A stretch of DNA of 19,730 nt from JAVBNU01 sp031551265 (GTDB taxonomy: Bacteria; Cyanobacteriota; Vampirovibrionia; Gastranaerophilales; Gastranaerophilaceae), in assembly GCA_031551265.1 (NCBI GenBank), contig JAVBNU010000024.1, positions 1 to 19,730 of the forward strand. The letters are read 5' to 3'. The notes beneath the pieces are model-generated. The model ran no database searches. It was not told the origin of the DNA and saw nothing but the letters and a program-made list of their open reading frames with translations. Shown here piece after piece: positions 1 to 6,725 of the stretch; position 1 is the stretch's first letter; each line of letters opens with the position of its first letter. The position numbers and the translations under genes are program-made.

Positions 1-43
1 AATGTCACGTCGAAAATGGAGGTGTGACTTATAAATATTGCCG

Positions 44-110
44 GTACCCCTCACCCCAACCCTCCAACCCGGTTGGCGCGGCTCCCGCATCGGGGAGAGG
101 GGGCTTTTTT
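44..110 (+). repeat. GC-rich palindromic dispersed repeat, copy 1
   Basis: The block begins with GTACCCCTCACCC (44-56) and ends with CTCCCGCATCGGGGAGAGG (82-100), which folds into a short GC hairpin, followed by a run of six T (105-110). The same two modules, 19 of 20 bases alike in the hairpin part, recur in inverse orientation at 17020-17093. It is much richer in GC than its surroundings, as is usual for REP-like intergenic elements. The T-run after the hairpin means it may also end transcription coming from outside the window. Positions 1-43 hold nothing I can name. Confidence 0.7.
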
Positions 111-201
111 CGAAAATCACATTAATTATTTGACATGAACAGCGATAGCGCAAGATTCTACTCATAGTTTGTAAATTTTGTGAAATAAATACCACTATTT
201 G

Positions 202-237
202 GGCAATTTTTTGTAGAAAAAATACTTTAAATTAATA
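202..237 (+). promoter_or_regulatory. GGCAATTTTTT-type leader/promoter motif, EF-hand gene
   Basis: GGCAATTTTTT lies at 202-212 and an AT-rich block AAATTAATA at 229-237, a spacing of 16. The same arrangement precedes five other genes of unknown function in this window. It is probably a promoter with a non-standard upstream box. The TTGACA at 130-135 is not followed by a convincing -10 at the right distance. Confidence 0.45.
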
Positions 238-259
238 AGGAGGAAGAAGTTACGAAGTT

Positions 260-589
260 ATGAATTTTTCAATCAACAAGCCAATGAAGCTGACATCACC
301 GATTAAGGCCGAAGCAGCCATGAAAAAATTCGGTATCAGCGAAAAAGATATTGGCAAATTAGACAAAAATCAGGATGGCAAAATTGACTTTTCGGAGGCA
401 AGAAACTGGGGTGCGGAATCAAAAAATGAATCGCTTTTTGCACACTTAGCAGGTATGAAAGATCGGACAGAGCTTCAGGAAATCAAAAAAGCAGACAACA
501 CAACGTCACCGCAAACTCAAATGCGCCAGCCAATAGCCAAAGATCAAAGCATTTTTGATATTGCAAAGAAACAAAAACAAAGCACCTAG
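260..589 (+). CDS. Small EF-hand calcium-binding protein
   Basis: The 109-residue protein contains one canonical EF-hand loop at residues 35-46 (DKNQDGKIDFSE). All six coordinating positions are occupied: D35, N37, D39, K41 (backbone), D43 and E46. The helix before the loop contains MKKFGISEKDIGKL. There is no signal peptide and no membrane segment. The C-terminal half is polar and rich in Q, K and T. A strong AAGGAGG lies at 237-243, but it is 16 bases from the ATG, a long spacing. The gene is convergent with atpC, with 4 bases between the stop codons. A role in calcium sensing or binding follows from the motif; target and pathway are unknown. A single EF-hand usually pairs with a second one, so it may act as a dimer (inference). 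Confidence 0.8.
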   Translation: MNFSINKPMKLTSPIKAEAAMKKFGISEKDIGKLDKNQDGKIDFSEARNWGAESKNESLFAHLAGMKDRTELQEIKKADNTTSPQTQMRQPIAKDQSIFDIAKKQKQST

Positions 590-593
590 TTTA

Positions 594-1004
594 TTAGCCT
601 TCTTTCATCGCGGCTTTTAAACGGGCAAGAGCTTTTGCAATTGCTATGTTTGTTCTTATTGCGTCCATTTCAGCGTCTTTGCTGCCAAGGCGGGCTTCGG
701 CGCGTTCTTTTGCTGCTTGCGCACGCAGAACGTCGATTTCGCAAGAAAGCTCGGCACATTTTGTCAGCAAGATAACTTCGTTATCTTTGACCTGCAAAGT
801 ACCGCCCAACGTCGCAATATACTCAGGCTCTTTGTTTTTAACGACCTTTGTTACGCCAATATCAATCGGTGTCATGAAAGGAATATGATCCGGCAAAATA
901 CCAAATTGCCCGTTAATGCCCTGTGTATAAAGTTCATCAACTTCATCCTCGTACACAACGCGCTCAGGTGATATTATTTTAACTTTTAGTTTATCCGTCG
1001 CCAT
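594..1004 (-). CDS. atpC: F1F0 ATP synthase subunit epsilon
   Basis: This is the central-stalk subunit of the F1 ATPase. It couples gamma rotation to the F0 ring and restrains ATP hydrolysis. The 136 residues match the usual bacterial length. The N-terminal beta-sandwich is clear (KVKIISPERVVYEDEVD, then GQFGILPDHIPFMTPIDIG), and residues 85-136 form the Ala/Arg/Lys-rich helical hairpin. It follows atpD with an 8-base gap, and its ribosome binding site (AGGGA) starts within the atpD stop codon, so the two are translationally linked. No clear terminator is visible between it and the convergent EF-hand gene. Confidence 0.96.
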   Translation of the reverse strand: MATDKLKVKIISPERVVYEDEVDELYTQGINGQFGILPDHIPFMTPIDIGVTKVVKNKEPEYIATLGGTLQVKDNEVILLTKCAELSCEIDVLRAQAAKERAEARLGSKDAEMDAIRTNIAIAKALARLKAAMKEG

Positions 1005-1012
1005 AGGTATCC

Positions 1013-2419
1013 CTATTTCATTTCTTCAGCTTTTTTAACAGCTTCTTCAATCGTACCGACCATATAGAAGGCTTGCTCAGGCAAGTCATCGTATTTGCCT
1101 TCAATAATTCCTTTGAACGCCGCAATTGTATCTTCAAGTTTTACATATTTACCTGCAATACCTGAGAATTGCTCAGCCACGAAGAACGGTTGTGACAAGA
1201 AACGTTGAATTTTTCTTGCGCGGTTAACTGTTTCTTTATCTTCTTCTGAAAGTTCGTCCATACCAAGAATTGCGATGATATCTTGTAACTCTTTATATTT
1301 TTGTAGAATTTCAAGAACTTTACGCGCTGTGTTGTAATGCTCATCACCAATGATAAGCGGGTCTAACACACGGCTGTTTGAAGCCAGAGGATCAACCGCA
1401 GGATAAATGCCTAACGATGCAATCTGTCTTGATAATACTGTTGAAGCGTCCAAATGCGAGAATGTAGTTGCAGGAGCAGGGTCAGTCAAGTCATCCGCAG
1501 GTACATAAATCGCTTGTACAGAAGTTATAGAACCATCTTTTGTGGAAGTGATTCTCTCTTGTAAGTCACCCATCTCGTTCGCGAGCGTCGGCTGATAACC
1601 AACCGCTGAAGGCATACGACCTAACAGAGCCGATACCTCAGAACCTGCTTGTACAAATCTGAATATGTTGTCAATAAATAATAGTACGTCTTGTTTTGAC
1701 TGGTCTCTGAAATACTCAGCAGCAGTCAACGCTGAAAGACCAACACGCATACGCGCTCCCGGCGGCTCGTTCATCTGGCCGTAAATCAGTGCAACTTTGT
1801 CGATTACGTTTGAATCTCTCATTTCGTGCCAGAGGTCATTACCTTCACGTGTTCTTTCACCAACACCGCCGAAAACAGAAACGCCTGAGTGTTCGTGAGC
1901 GATATTGTGGATTAATTCCATAATCAAAACCGTTTTACCAACACCCGCACCACCAAACAGACCAATCTTTCCACCTTTTTGGTAAGGTTGTAATAAGTCG
2001 ATTGCTTTAATACCTGTTTCAAGAATTTCAACATTTGTATTCTGGTCAACCAGCGTCGGAGCTTTACGGTGAATAGGCAAATAGTCCTGTGTATCAACGG
2101 GCCCCATTTCATCAACAGGCTCGCCCAAAACGTTCAAAATTCTGCCTAAAATATTTTTACCAACAGGAATTTTTATCGGCTCGTTTGTATTTGCAACGTC
2201 CATCCCTCTGCGCAAGCCATCTGTTGATGACATCGCAACAGAGCGAATTTTGTTTTCGCCAAGCAACTGTTGCACTTCAGCTACAATTCTTTGCCCATCA
2301 TCAGTTTTAATTTCTAACGCGTCATAAATTGCCGGTAATTCACCGTTTGCAAATTCTACGTCAATAACCGGACCTATAATCTCCGTAATTTTTCCCATTT
2401 TTTCTGTTGCTACTGCCAT
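1013..2419 (-). CDS. atpD: F1F0 ATP synthase subunit beta
   Basis: This is the catalytic beta subunit, 468 residues from the ATG at 2419. I chose this start because AAGGTGG sits 5 bases upstream. The longer reading would start at a GTG (2428) that lies inside that ribosome binding site. The P-loop GGAGVGKT (about 156-163), the GERTREGNDL segment (about 187-196), LLFIDNIFRF (Walker B), ALLGRMPSAVGYQPTL and the DELSEED motif near the C-terminus are all present. Length and motifs are normal, so it should be an active enzyme. It forms a two-gene unit with atpC. The other ATP synthase genes (a, c, b, delta, alpha, gamma) are not adjacent: the gene upstream encodes an unrelated protein. Confidence 0.98.
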   Translation of the reverse strand: MAVATEKMGKITEIIGPVIDVEFANGELPAIYDALEIKTDDGQRIVAEVQQLLGENKIRSVAMSSTDGLRRGMDVANTNEPIKIPVGKNILGRILNVLGEPVDEMGPVDTQDYLPIHRKAPTLVDQNTNVEILETGIKAIDLLQPYQKGGKIGLFGGAGVGKTVLIMELIHNIAHEHSGVSVFGGVGERTREGNDLWHEMRDSNVIDKVALIYGQMNEPPGARMRVGLSALTAAEYFRDQSKQDVLLFIDNIFRFVQAGSEVSALLGRMPSAVGYQPTLANEMGDLQERITSTKDGSITSVQAIYVPADDLTDPAPATTFSHLDASTVLSRQIASLGIYPAVDPLASNSRVLDPLIIGDEHYNTARKVLEILQKYKELQDIIAILGMDELSEEDKETVNRARKIQRFLSQPFFVAEQFSGIAGKYVKLEDTIAAFKGIIEGKYDDLPEQAFYMVGTIEEAVKKAEEMK

Positions 2420-2450
2420 GTTATCCACCTTATCTTATATATTTTTTCTT

Positions 2451-2479
2451 ATTATATCGTTTGTAAACAAATATTACAA
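2451..2479 (-). promoter_or_regulatory. Sigma70-type promoter of atpDC
   Basis: On the minus strand TTGTAA (2479-2474) is followed after exactly 17 bases by a perfect TATAAT (2456-2451), about 30 bases before the atpD start. The spacer contains the small inverted repeat TTTGT-AA-ACAAA. It lies in the 64-base gap between the 688-residue gene and atpD, so atpDC can be transcribed independently. Confidence 0.7.
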
Positions 2480-2492
2480 ATTTTATTTTTTA

Positions 2493-4559
2493 TTATACTA
2501 TTTTCAACTCTGCTAACGTCGGGTCAAGCAAGCGACGTCCTACATTATCGAACTGTATTGAACATAAGGTTTTATTACCGTAATTAATAACTTTTTCTAC
2601 CAGGCCTTTGCCGTATTTTTGATGATAAACGAAAGTACCTTCTTTGCAGACTTCCATCAAGTTTGTTTGACCGGCACCGATTTTTGGCTCCACTTCAGCA
2701 TCAAATATCGGTACTGCGGTCTTTGACGGTTGACTCACAGGCGCAGTCGGCGTCGGAGTTGGTTTCGGGGTAGGTTGAGGCTGCATAATCGGTTCACTTA
2801 CGGCCTGAGCAGGCTCACTAAGTTGATTTTCATTTAATTCATCAATAAAATCCAAATCTTCATCAGAGAAAATGCTTGAATAATCAACTTCTTCGTCAGC
2901 CAAATCATTTTCCGCAGGAATATCATTTTCAACAATCTCAGCATCATCACCTATTTCAAGGTCATCTAAAATGCTATCCTGGAAATTTACAGGCTCTTCG
3001 TCAGACAATTCATTTATTTGATAATCATTATCCAATATATTTTCAATTTCCGCAGTCGGTGTCTCATTAATTTGATATTCGTTATCCTCAGTTATATCAA
3101 AGTTTTCAATAGCCTCAGAAACAGGTTCTTGTTCCTCTCCATCAAGCAGCTCATTGAAAATGTCGCCATCATCAATATTTTCAGAAGTTGGTATTTCTGC
3201 AATTTCTGGTTGCACAGCTTCTTCTTCGCTTGCAATCATGTCTATTGAAAGTTGTTCAGGCGTTTCAAGTGGCTTACCTTCACTCTTGAAAATGCTATCA
3301 ACGCTTCTCGCAATCTCTTCCTGAGCCTGATTGCTGACATGTGTGTTGGTCATCAGCGAAAGTTTCAAAATCAACGGAATATGCAGTGTATCCTCGCCCC
3401 ATATAATAAATTCATCATAATTTAATTTTGACAAGAATGAATTATAGCCTGCAAAATCATTCACTTTTTCAATCGGAGTAAATAAAATCAAATTATTCGC
3501 GATCGCTTTGAGTAGTTGTGCTTCTGCATAATTATATGAAGTTGTCACAATCGGATAAACTTTCGAATTTGCATTATATAATTTTGTTATCGTCTTTTTG
3601 TCAGAATTTGTGTCTGTTAAATTCAATATTAAATGACACTCTTTGTTAATTTGCGAAAGAATGAAATTCAGAACAATTTTCTGCCATGTCGGGCGTAAAA
3701 GCGAAGCATCAACTAAAAGTACATCCTCTTTTTCAATCCACTCATCAATAATATCAAAATCTTCTTTTTTCTGCGCAAAAAGTCCTTGTTGAGCGTATTT
3801 AATCAGCTTGTTACGCAATAAAATAATACCTGGATTAGCTGCCTTTTTGTATTCTTCATCAACAACCGCTTTAAATGTGTTAAACGGCAAAAAGCCTTCT
3901 TTTGTGGTTTGCACGTACTGCTGCAAATCCAGCAAAATATCCTGAATCATAGCTCTGGACTGCAAATCCATACCTTCAAGGTCATTTTCATAAATATAGT
4001 CAAAACTATCGTAGTTAAGAGGCAGTTTAAAATCCTGTGTAATCACCAATTTAGTAGTGTTTACATCCGAATAAGTTCCATCAAAATCAATAATAATAAC
4101 TTTTTTATTATACTTAGCAAGCCCCGTAACAATATTGTTTATAACATCAGAAGCATTTTCAAGATTGTCACACTGAATATAAGGTTTGTTTTTCAGCAAA
4201 TTCACATCTAAACTGACATAGGCTTCTTTGTGTGCAGCAATCGCGCCCCAAGGCATAGTCTCTTCTGTAGTTTTTAGCAGTTCTACTATTTCAGCAGGTT
4301 CCATGTAACTGATATTAGCGTCTTTTGCGGGTACGTAGCCGTCATAAGGGGTAACCACACCATCTTTATCAACGCTCAGGATAAATTTAATCAACGCAAG
4401 ATTAGCATTCGGCTTCGGAGTTGTTTCAATATGAATAACCTGCGCCAACAAATTTTGGTTGTCATCACTGATAAGCAAAAAATCAGCCAAACAAAGTTCG
4501 CGCGCTAACGGCGTATACACGACTTTGGCAAGATCATTCTTTATATCAATTAATTGCAT
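2493..4559 (-). CDS. HerA-like protein with degenerate P-loop and UvrD-type C-terminal domain
   Basis: The protein has 688 residues and I know no named family for its full length. Residues about 8-120 look like a HAS-barrel ending in WGAIAAHKEAYVSLDVNLL, the position at which HerA proteins have a similar segment before the P-loop. The expected GxxGxGK[ST] is replaced by CDNLENASD (130-138). Downstream, KKVIIIDFDGTYS (152-164) matches the HerA strand with IDxxGEY. DASLLRPTWQKIVLNFI (284-300), HLILNLTD (309-316, Walker B position without the acidic pair) and VTTSYNY...LLKAIANNLILF (338-360) follow the HerA order. Residues about 430-635 are an acidic, proline-rich linker with the repeated element YQINE. 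Residues 641-688 (VYHQKYGKGLVEKV, SIQFDNVGRRLLDP) resemble the Tudor-like C-terminal domain of PcrA/UvrD helicases. It is probably a pseudo-ATPase or scaffold acting on nucleic acid or RNA polymerase (inference). The start at ATG 4559 has GAGGA about 12 bases upstream. Confidence 0.65.
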   Translation of the reverse strand: MQLIDIKNDLAKVVYTPLARELCLADFLLISDDNQNLLAQVIHIETTPKPNANLALIKFILSVDKDGVVTPYDGYVPAKDANISYMEPAEIVELLKTTEETMPWGAIAAHKEAYVSLDVNLLKNKPYIQCDNLENASDVINNIVTGLAKYNKKVIIIDFDGTYSDVNTTKLVITQDFKLPLNYDSFDYIYENDLEGMDLQSRAMIQDILLDLQQYVQTTKEGFLPFNTFKAVVDEEYKKAANPGIILLRNKLIKYAQQGLFAQKKEDFDIIDEWIEKEDVLLVDASLLRPTWQKIVLNFILSQINKECHLILNLTDTNSDKKTITKLYNANSKVYPIVTTSYNYAEAQLLKAIANNLILFTPIEKVNDFAGYNSFLSKLNYDEFIIWGEDTLHIPLILKLSLMTNTHVSNQAQEEIARSVDSIFKSEGKPLETPEQLSIDMIASEEEAVQPEIAEIPTSENIDDGDIFNELLDGEEQEPVSEAIENFDITEDNEYQINETPTAEIENILDNDYQINELSDEEPVNFQDSILDDLEIGDDAEIVENDIPAENDLADEEVDYSSIFSDEDLDFIDELNENQLSEPAQAVSEPIMQPQPTPKPTPTPTAPVSQPSKTAVPIFDAEVEPKIGAGQTNLMEVCKEGTFVYHQKYGKGLVEKVINYGNKTLCSIQFDNVGRRLLDPTLAELKIV

Positions 4560-4581
4560 GTCGGAATGCTATCCTCTTCTT

Positions 4582-4610
4582 TAACATTTATAATTATACT
4601 ATAAATGTTA
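4582..4610. promoter_or_regulatory. 11-bp perfect inverted repeat overlapping a -10-like box
   Basis: The arms TAACATTTATA (4582-4592) and TATAAATGTTA (4600-4610) are perfect inverse complements with a 7-base spacer. On the minus strand the spacer region reads TATAAT, about 35 bases before the HerA-like gene. The symmetry and position suit an operator for a dimeric repressor. It is AT-only apart from one G/C pair per arm, so chance is possible. Confidence 0.4.
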
Positions 4611-4793
4611 CAAACCTATTCTATTGGCAACCTACATTCAGTGTATCAAAAAGCGCGTTCTTTGTCTAATATATCTTGAACTCATGCTCAGGAAATTTAT
4701 ATAGTTTTTTGGGGGTTGGGGTATAATATTTTACTGTGCTGTGCCTATGCATAGAACTTTTAGGAGATAATTCCAAAAACTTTTCTTCAAAAA

Positions 4794-4834
4794 GGCAATT
4801 TTTTCATGCCTTTTGTTTTTAATTAAATATAGAG
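4794..4834 (+). promoter_or_regulatory. GGCAATTTTTT-type leader/promoter motif, first small Gly/His gene
   Basis: GGCAATTTTTTCATGCC (4794-4810) is followed by TTTTGTTTTTAATTAAATATAGAG (through 4834). The leader at 5215-5256 is nearly the same sequence, so motif and gene were duplicated together or are jointly conserved. Confidence 0.55.
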
Positions 4835-4871
4835 TATAGAAATTTTAGTAGAATTTAAATGGAGAGAAAAA

Positions 4872-5189
4872 ATGGGACCTTTAATGAATTTATTGAGCGG
4901 TATTGTTGGCAATAGAGCTAACTCGCAAAACAATTGCAGAAAACATTCATGCAACAACCAAAAAAACAACATGAATGGCACAAGCACTGCTAATTCACAA
5001 AACAACAGATTATTTGATGGCAGCGGCAAAGGCTTAATGTTTTTAGGCATGGTTGCGGCCGGTATAGCATTGGGCGCTACCGGTAACAATAACAACAGCC
5101 ACGGTCACGGCTGCCACGACTGCAACCAGGGCAATAACAGTATTTTTATAAACAACAACTATTACAATAATTCATATTCAATGTGGTAA
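4872..5189 (+). CDS. Small Asn/Gly-rich protein with hydrophobic segment and His/Cys cluster
   Basis: The 105-residue protein is of unrecognised family. In order it has an N-terminal stretch with polar Asn/Gln runs (residues 15-46), a hydrophobic Gly/Ala segment FDGSGKGLMFLGMVAAGIAL (48-67), a His/Cys cluster HGHGCHDC (about 76-83) and an Asn/Tyr-rich tail. The hydrophobic segment is long enough to cross or insert into a membrane. The His/Cys cluster could bind a metal (inference). The next gene encodes a paralogue with the same order of parts. The start at 4872 follows GGAGAG (4861-4866) by 5 bases. Confidence 0.7.
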   Translation: MGPLMNLLSGIVGNRANSQNNCRKHSCNNQKNNMNGTSTANSQNNRLFDGSGKGLMFLGMVAAGIALGATGNNNNSHGHGCHDCNQGNNSIFINNNYYNNSYSMW

Positions 5190-5214
5190 TAATAAAAAAT
5201 ATTTAAATTCCTTA

Positions 5215-5256
5215 GGCAATTTTTTCATGCAATTTGTTTTTATATTAGATATAGAG
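5215..5256 (+). promoter_or_regulatory. GGCAATTTTTT-type leader/promoter motif, second small Gly/His gene
   Basis: GGCAATTTTTTCATGC (5215-5230) is followed by a TATATT block (from 5241, 15 bases after the T-run) and ATATAGAG (5249-5256). It repeats the leader at 4794-4834 with few changes, so the second gene has its own promoter despite lying only 94 bases after the first. Confidence 0.55.
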
Positions 5257-5283
5257 GGAATTTAAAATAATGGAGAAAAAAAG

Positions 5284-5535
5284 ATGAGTTCAGGTTTATT
5301 TAACGGAAATGGTGGCGGATTAATGCTATTAGGTCTTATCGGCGGCATTGCTGCGGGTATGGCGATGAATAACAACAAAGGTTGTCATGGTCACCACGGC
5401 GGCAGACACAATAAAAGTCCTTTTGACAGTTGTCGTAATAAATACGATAACTCTGATCCGTTCGGGAATAGTTCCAATGTTGATTGGAATTCTTATGCCG
5501 TTCAAAAATGGTTCAAAAACGCGATGAATATCTAG
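5284..5535 (+). CDS. Small Gly/His-rich protein, paralogue of the preceding gene
   Basis: The 83-residue protein begins almost directly with the shared core: LFNGNGGGLMLLGLIGGIAAGMAMNNNK corresponds to LFDGSGKGLMFLGMVAAGIALGATGNNN of the preceding protein. A His/Cys cluster (GCHGHHGGRH, about residues 34-43) follows, then a different polar C-terminus with DNSDPFGNSSNVDWNSY. The Gly-rich hydrophobic segment resembles glycine-zipper membrane peptides. Function is unknown. A weak ribosome binding site (TGGAG, 5271-5275) precedes the ATG. Confidence 0.7.
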   Translation: MSSGLFNGNGGGLMLLGLIGGIAAGMAMNNNKGCHGHHGGRHNKSPFDSCRNKYDNSDPFGNSSNVDWNSYAVQKWFKNAMNI

Positions 5536-5542
5536 GCTGAAA

Positions 5543-5572
5543 ATATTTTAATGCTTATTTGTATTAAAATAT
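5543..5572. repeat. 10-bp inverted repeat immediately before rnpA
   Basis: ATATTTTAAT (5543-5552) and ATTAAAATAT (5563-5572) are perfect inverse complements around a 10-base loop, ending 4 bases before the rnpA ATG. An all-AT stem is weak as a terminator and no T-run follows. It occupies the place where the rnpA ribosome binding site should be and none is visible. Either weak termination of the preceding gene or control of rnpA is possible. Confidence 0.4.
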
Positions 5573-5576
5573 CAGT

Positions 5577-5927
5577 ATGCTTAAGAAAAAATACCGTTTA
5601 AGAAATAATTACGCTTTTTTGGCGACATACCGTGTTAAGAATGTTGTGTCTGACAAATACGTTGTGCTTTATCGCGGGAAACTGAAGGATGATGCTTCCA
5701 CACCTACAAAAGTTGGGTTTGTTATTACTAAAAAAATTCACAAACGCGCTGTTAAACGAAACCGAGCCAAAAGATTGTACAGAGAAGCATACAGATTGGC
5801 GCTGAAGGAAGGCTTGATTGATAGTGCGCAAAAGTACTTGTCGTTAGTTTTTGTTATCAGAGCTGATGCTTTGACGCTAAATTTCAAGGAATGTTACAGC
5901 TCGTTGCTAAAACTTTTGAAAAAATGA
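5577..5927 (+). CDS. rnpA: Ribonuclease P protein component
   Basis: This is the protein subunit of RNase P, which binds the catalytic RNA and the pre-tRNA 5' leader. Its 116 residues are normal for the family. The diagnostic RNR motif is present at residues 56-73 (HKRAVKRNRAKRLYREAYR region), preceded by RLRNNYAF near the N-terminus and VGFVITKKI (46-54). rpmH, which usually lies directly upstream, is absent, and yidD/yidC do not follow; the neighbours are a small Gly/His protein and uppS. No ribosome binding site is visible before the ATG. Confidence 0.95.
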   Translation: MLKKKYRLRNNYAFLATYRVKNVVSDKYVVLYRGKLKDDASTPTKVGFVITKKIHKRAVKRNRAKRLYREAYRLALKEGLIDSAQKYLSLVFVIRADALTLNFKECYSSLLKLLKK

Positions 5928-5979
5928 GTATTTTTTATTTTTGTTCTATAATCAACATGTCAATTAAAAGGTAATTTTA

Positions 5980-6723
5980 ATGTTGTTGACTAAAAATAAA
6001 ACTGAAACAACTAGTGAGATAGTTAAAGAACTAAATATAAAACATATCGCAATCATTATGGATGGCAACCGTCGTTGGGCAAAACAACACTTGCTGCCGC
6101 CTGCTGTCGGACATCAAAAAGGTGTTGTTGCGCTGAAAGAAGCCATTAGGTCTTGCCACAAATTCGGTATTGAATACCTGACTGTCTACGCTTTCTCAAC
6201 TGAGAATTGGAACAGAAAGCCGGAAGAAGTCGAGTTCTTGATGGAATTGCTTGCTAAAACTATTACCAATGAACTTGAAGAACTCAATGAAAATAATGTC
6301 AGAATCAAATTTATCGGCGATATAGCCAGATTAAGCAAAAAACTCAGAAAAATTTTAATTAATGCTGAGATTATGACGCAACATAACGATGGTGTTAAGC
6401 TGCAAATAGCGTTTAACTACGGCGCGCGTATGGAAATTGTTAATGCCGCCAAAAAAATAGCAACAATGGTGCAAAAAGGCGAGTTAGATATAGAAAATAT
6501 TGACGAGAGTACAATCAGCCAAAACCTTTATACGTCTGATGTCCCTGACCCGGATCTGCTTATCAGAACAGGCTCGGAAATGCGCATAAGCAACTATTTA
6601 CTCTGGCAGATTGCATATAGCGAAATTTTGGTCATGGACGAGTTTTGGCCTGAATTCAATGAAAGTGTTATGGAAAAAGCGATTCTGGAATTTCAAAGCC
6701 GCAACAGACGTTTCGGAAAATAA
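5980..6723 (+). CDS. uppS: Isoprenyl transferase (undecaprenyl diphosphate synthase)
   Basis: This cis-prenyltransferase extends farnesyl diphosphate with isopentenyl diphosphate to make the C55 carrier for peptidoglycan and surface glycans. The 247 residues are normal. The substrate motif IAIIMDGNRRWAK includes catalytic D28. YAFSTENWNRKPEEV (70-84) and DPDLLIRTGSEMRISNYLLWQ (190-210) are both present. In the last motif the usual RTGGE/RTSGE is RTGSE, a mild variant. AAAAGG lies 8 bases before the ATG. The rdgB start is 2 bases past the stop, so the two are cotranscribed. Confidence 0.96.
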   Translation: MLLTKNKTETTSEIVKELNIKHIAIIMDGNRRWAKQHLLPPAVGHQKGVVALKEAIRSCHKFGIEYLTVYAFSTENWNRKPEEVEFLMELLAKTITNELEELNENNVRIKFIGDIARLSKKLRKILINAEIMTQHNDGVKLQIAFNYGARMEIVNAAKKIATMVQKGELDIENIDESTISQNLYTSDVPDPDLLIRTGSEMRISNYLLWQIAYSEILVMDEFWPEFNESVMEKAILEFQSRNRRFGK

Positions 6724-6725
6724 CA

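Larger units (their letters stand above)
4560..4871. other. Divergent intergenic region
   Basis: This region separates the HerA-like gene (minus) from the first small glycine-rich gene (plus). It contains an 11-bp inverted repeat (4582-4610), a G-rich stretch followed by TATAAT (4722-4727) without a good -35, a possible eight-codon open frame ATG..TAA at 4747-4770 (no independent support), and the GGCAATTTTTT motif at 4794. Confidence 0.6.

Noticed and set aside
130..158. TTGACA as -35 of a sigma70 promoter for the EF-hand gene
   Set aside because: No acceptable -10 lies 16-18 bases downstream.
4747..4770. Eight-codon frame (ATG..TAA) that could be a leader peptide
   Set aside because: No ribosome binding site or attenuator structure is visible near it.
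4794..4811. GG...GC spacing as a sigma54 promoter
   Set aside because: GG and GC are 12 bases apart at 4794 and 5215, 8 at 9968, and absent at 202 and 17270; sigma54 needs 10.
5284..5400. Gly-Gly sequence in LGLIGGIAAG as a bacteriocin double-glycine leader
   Set aside because: The upstream residues do not follow the leader consensus and no transporter or immunity gene is nearby.
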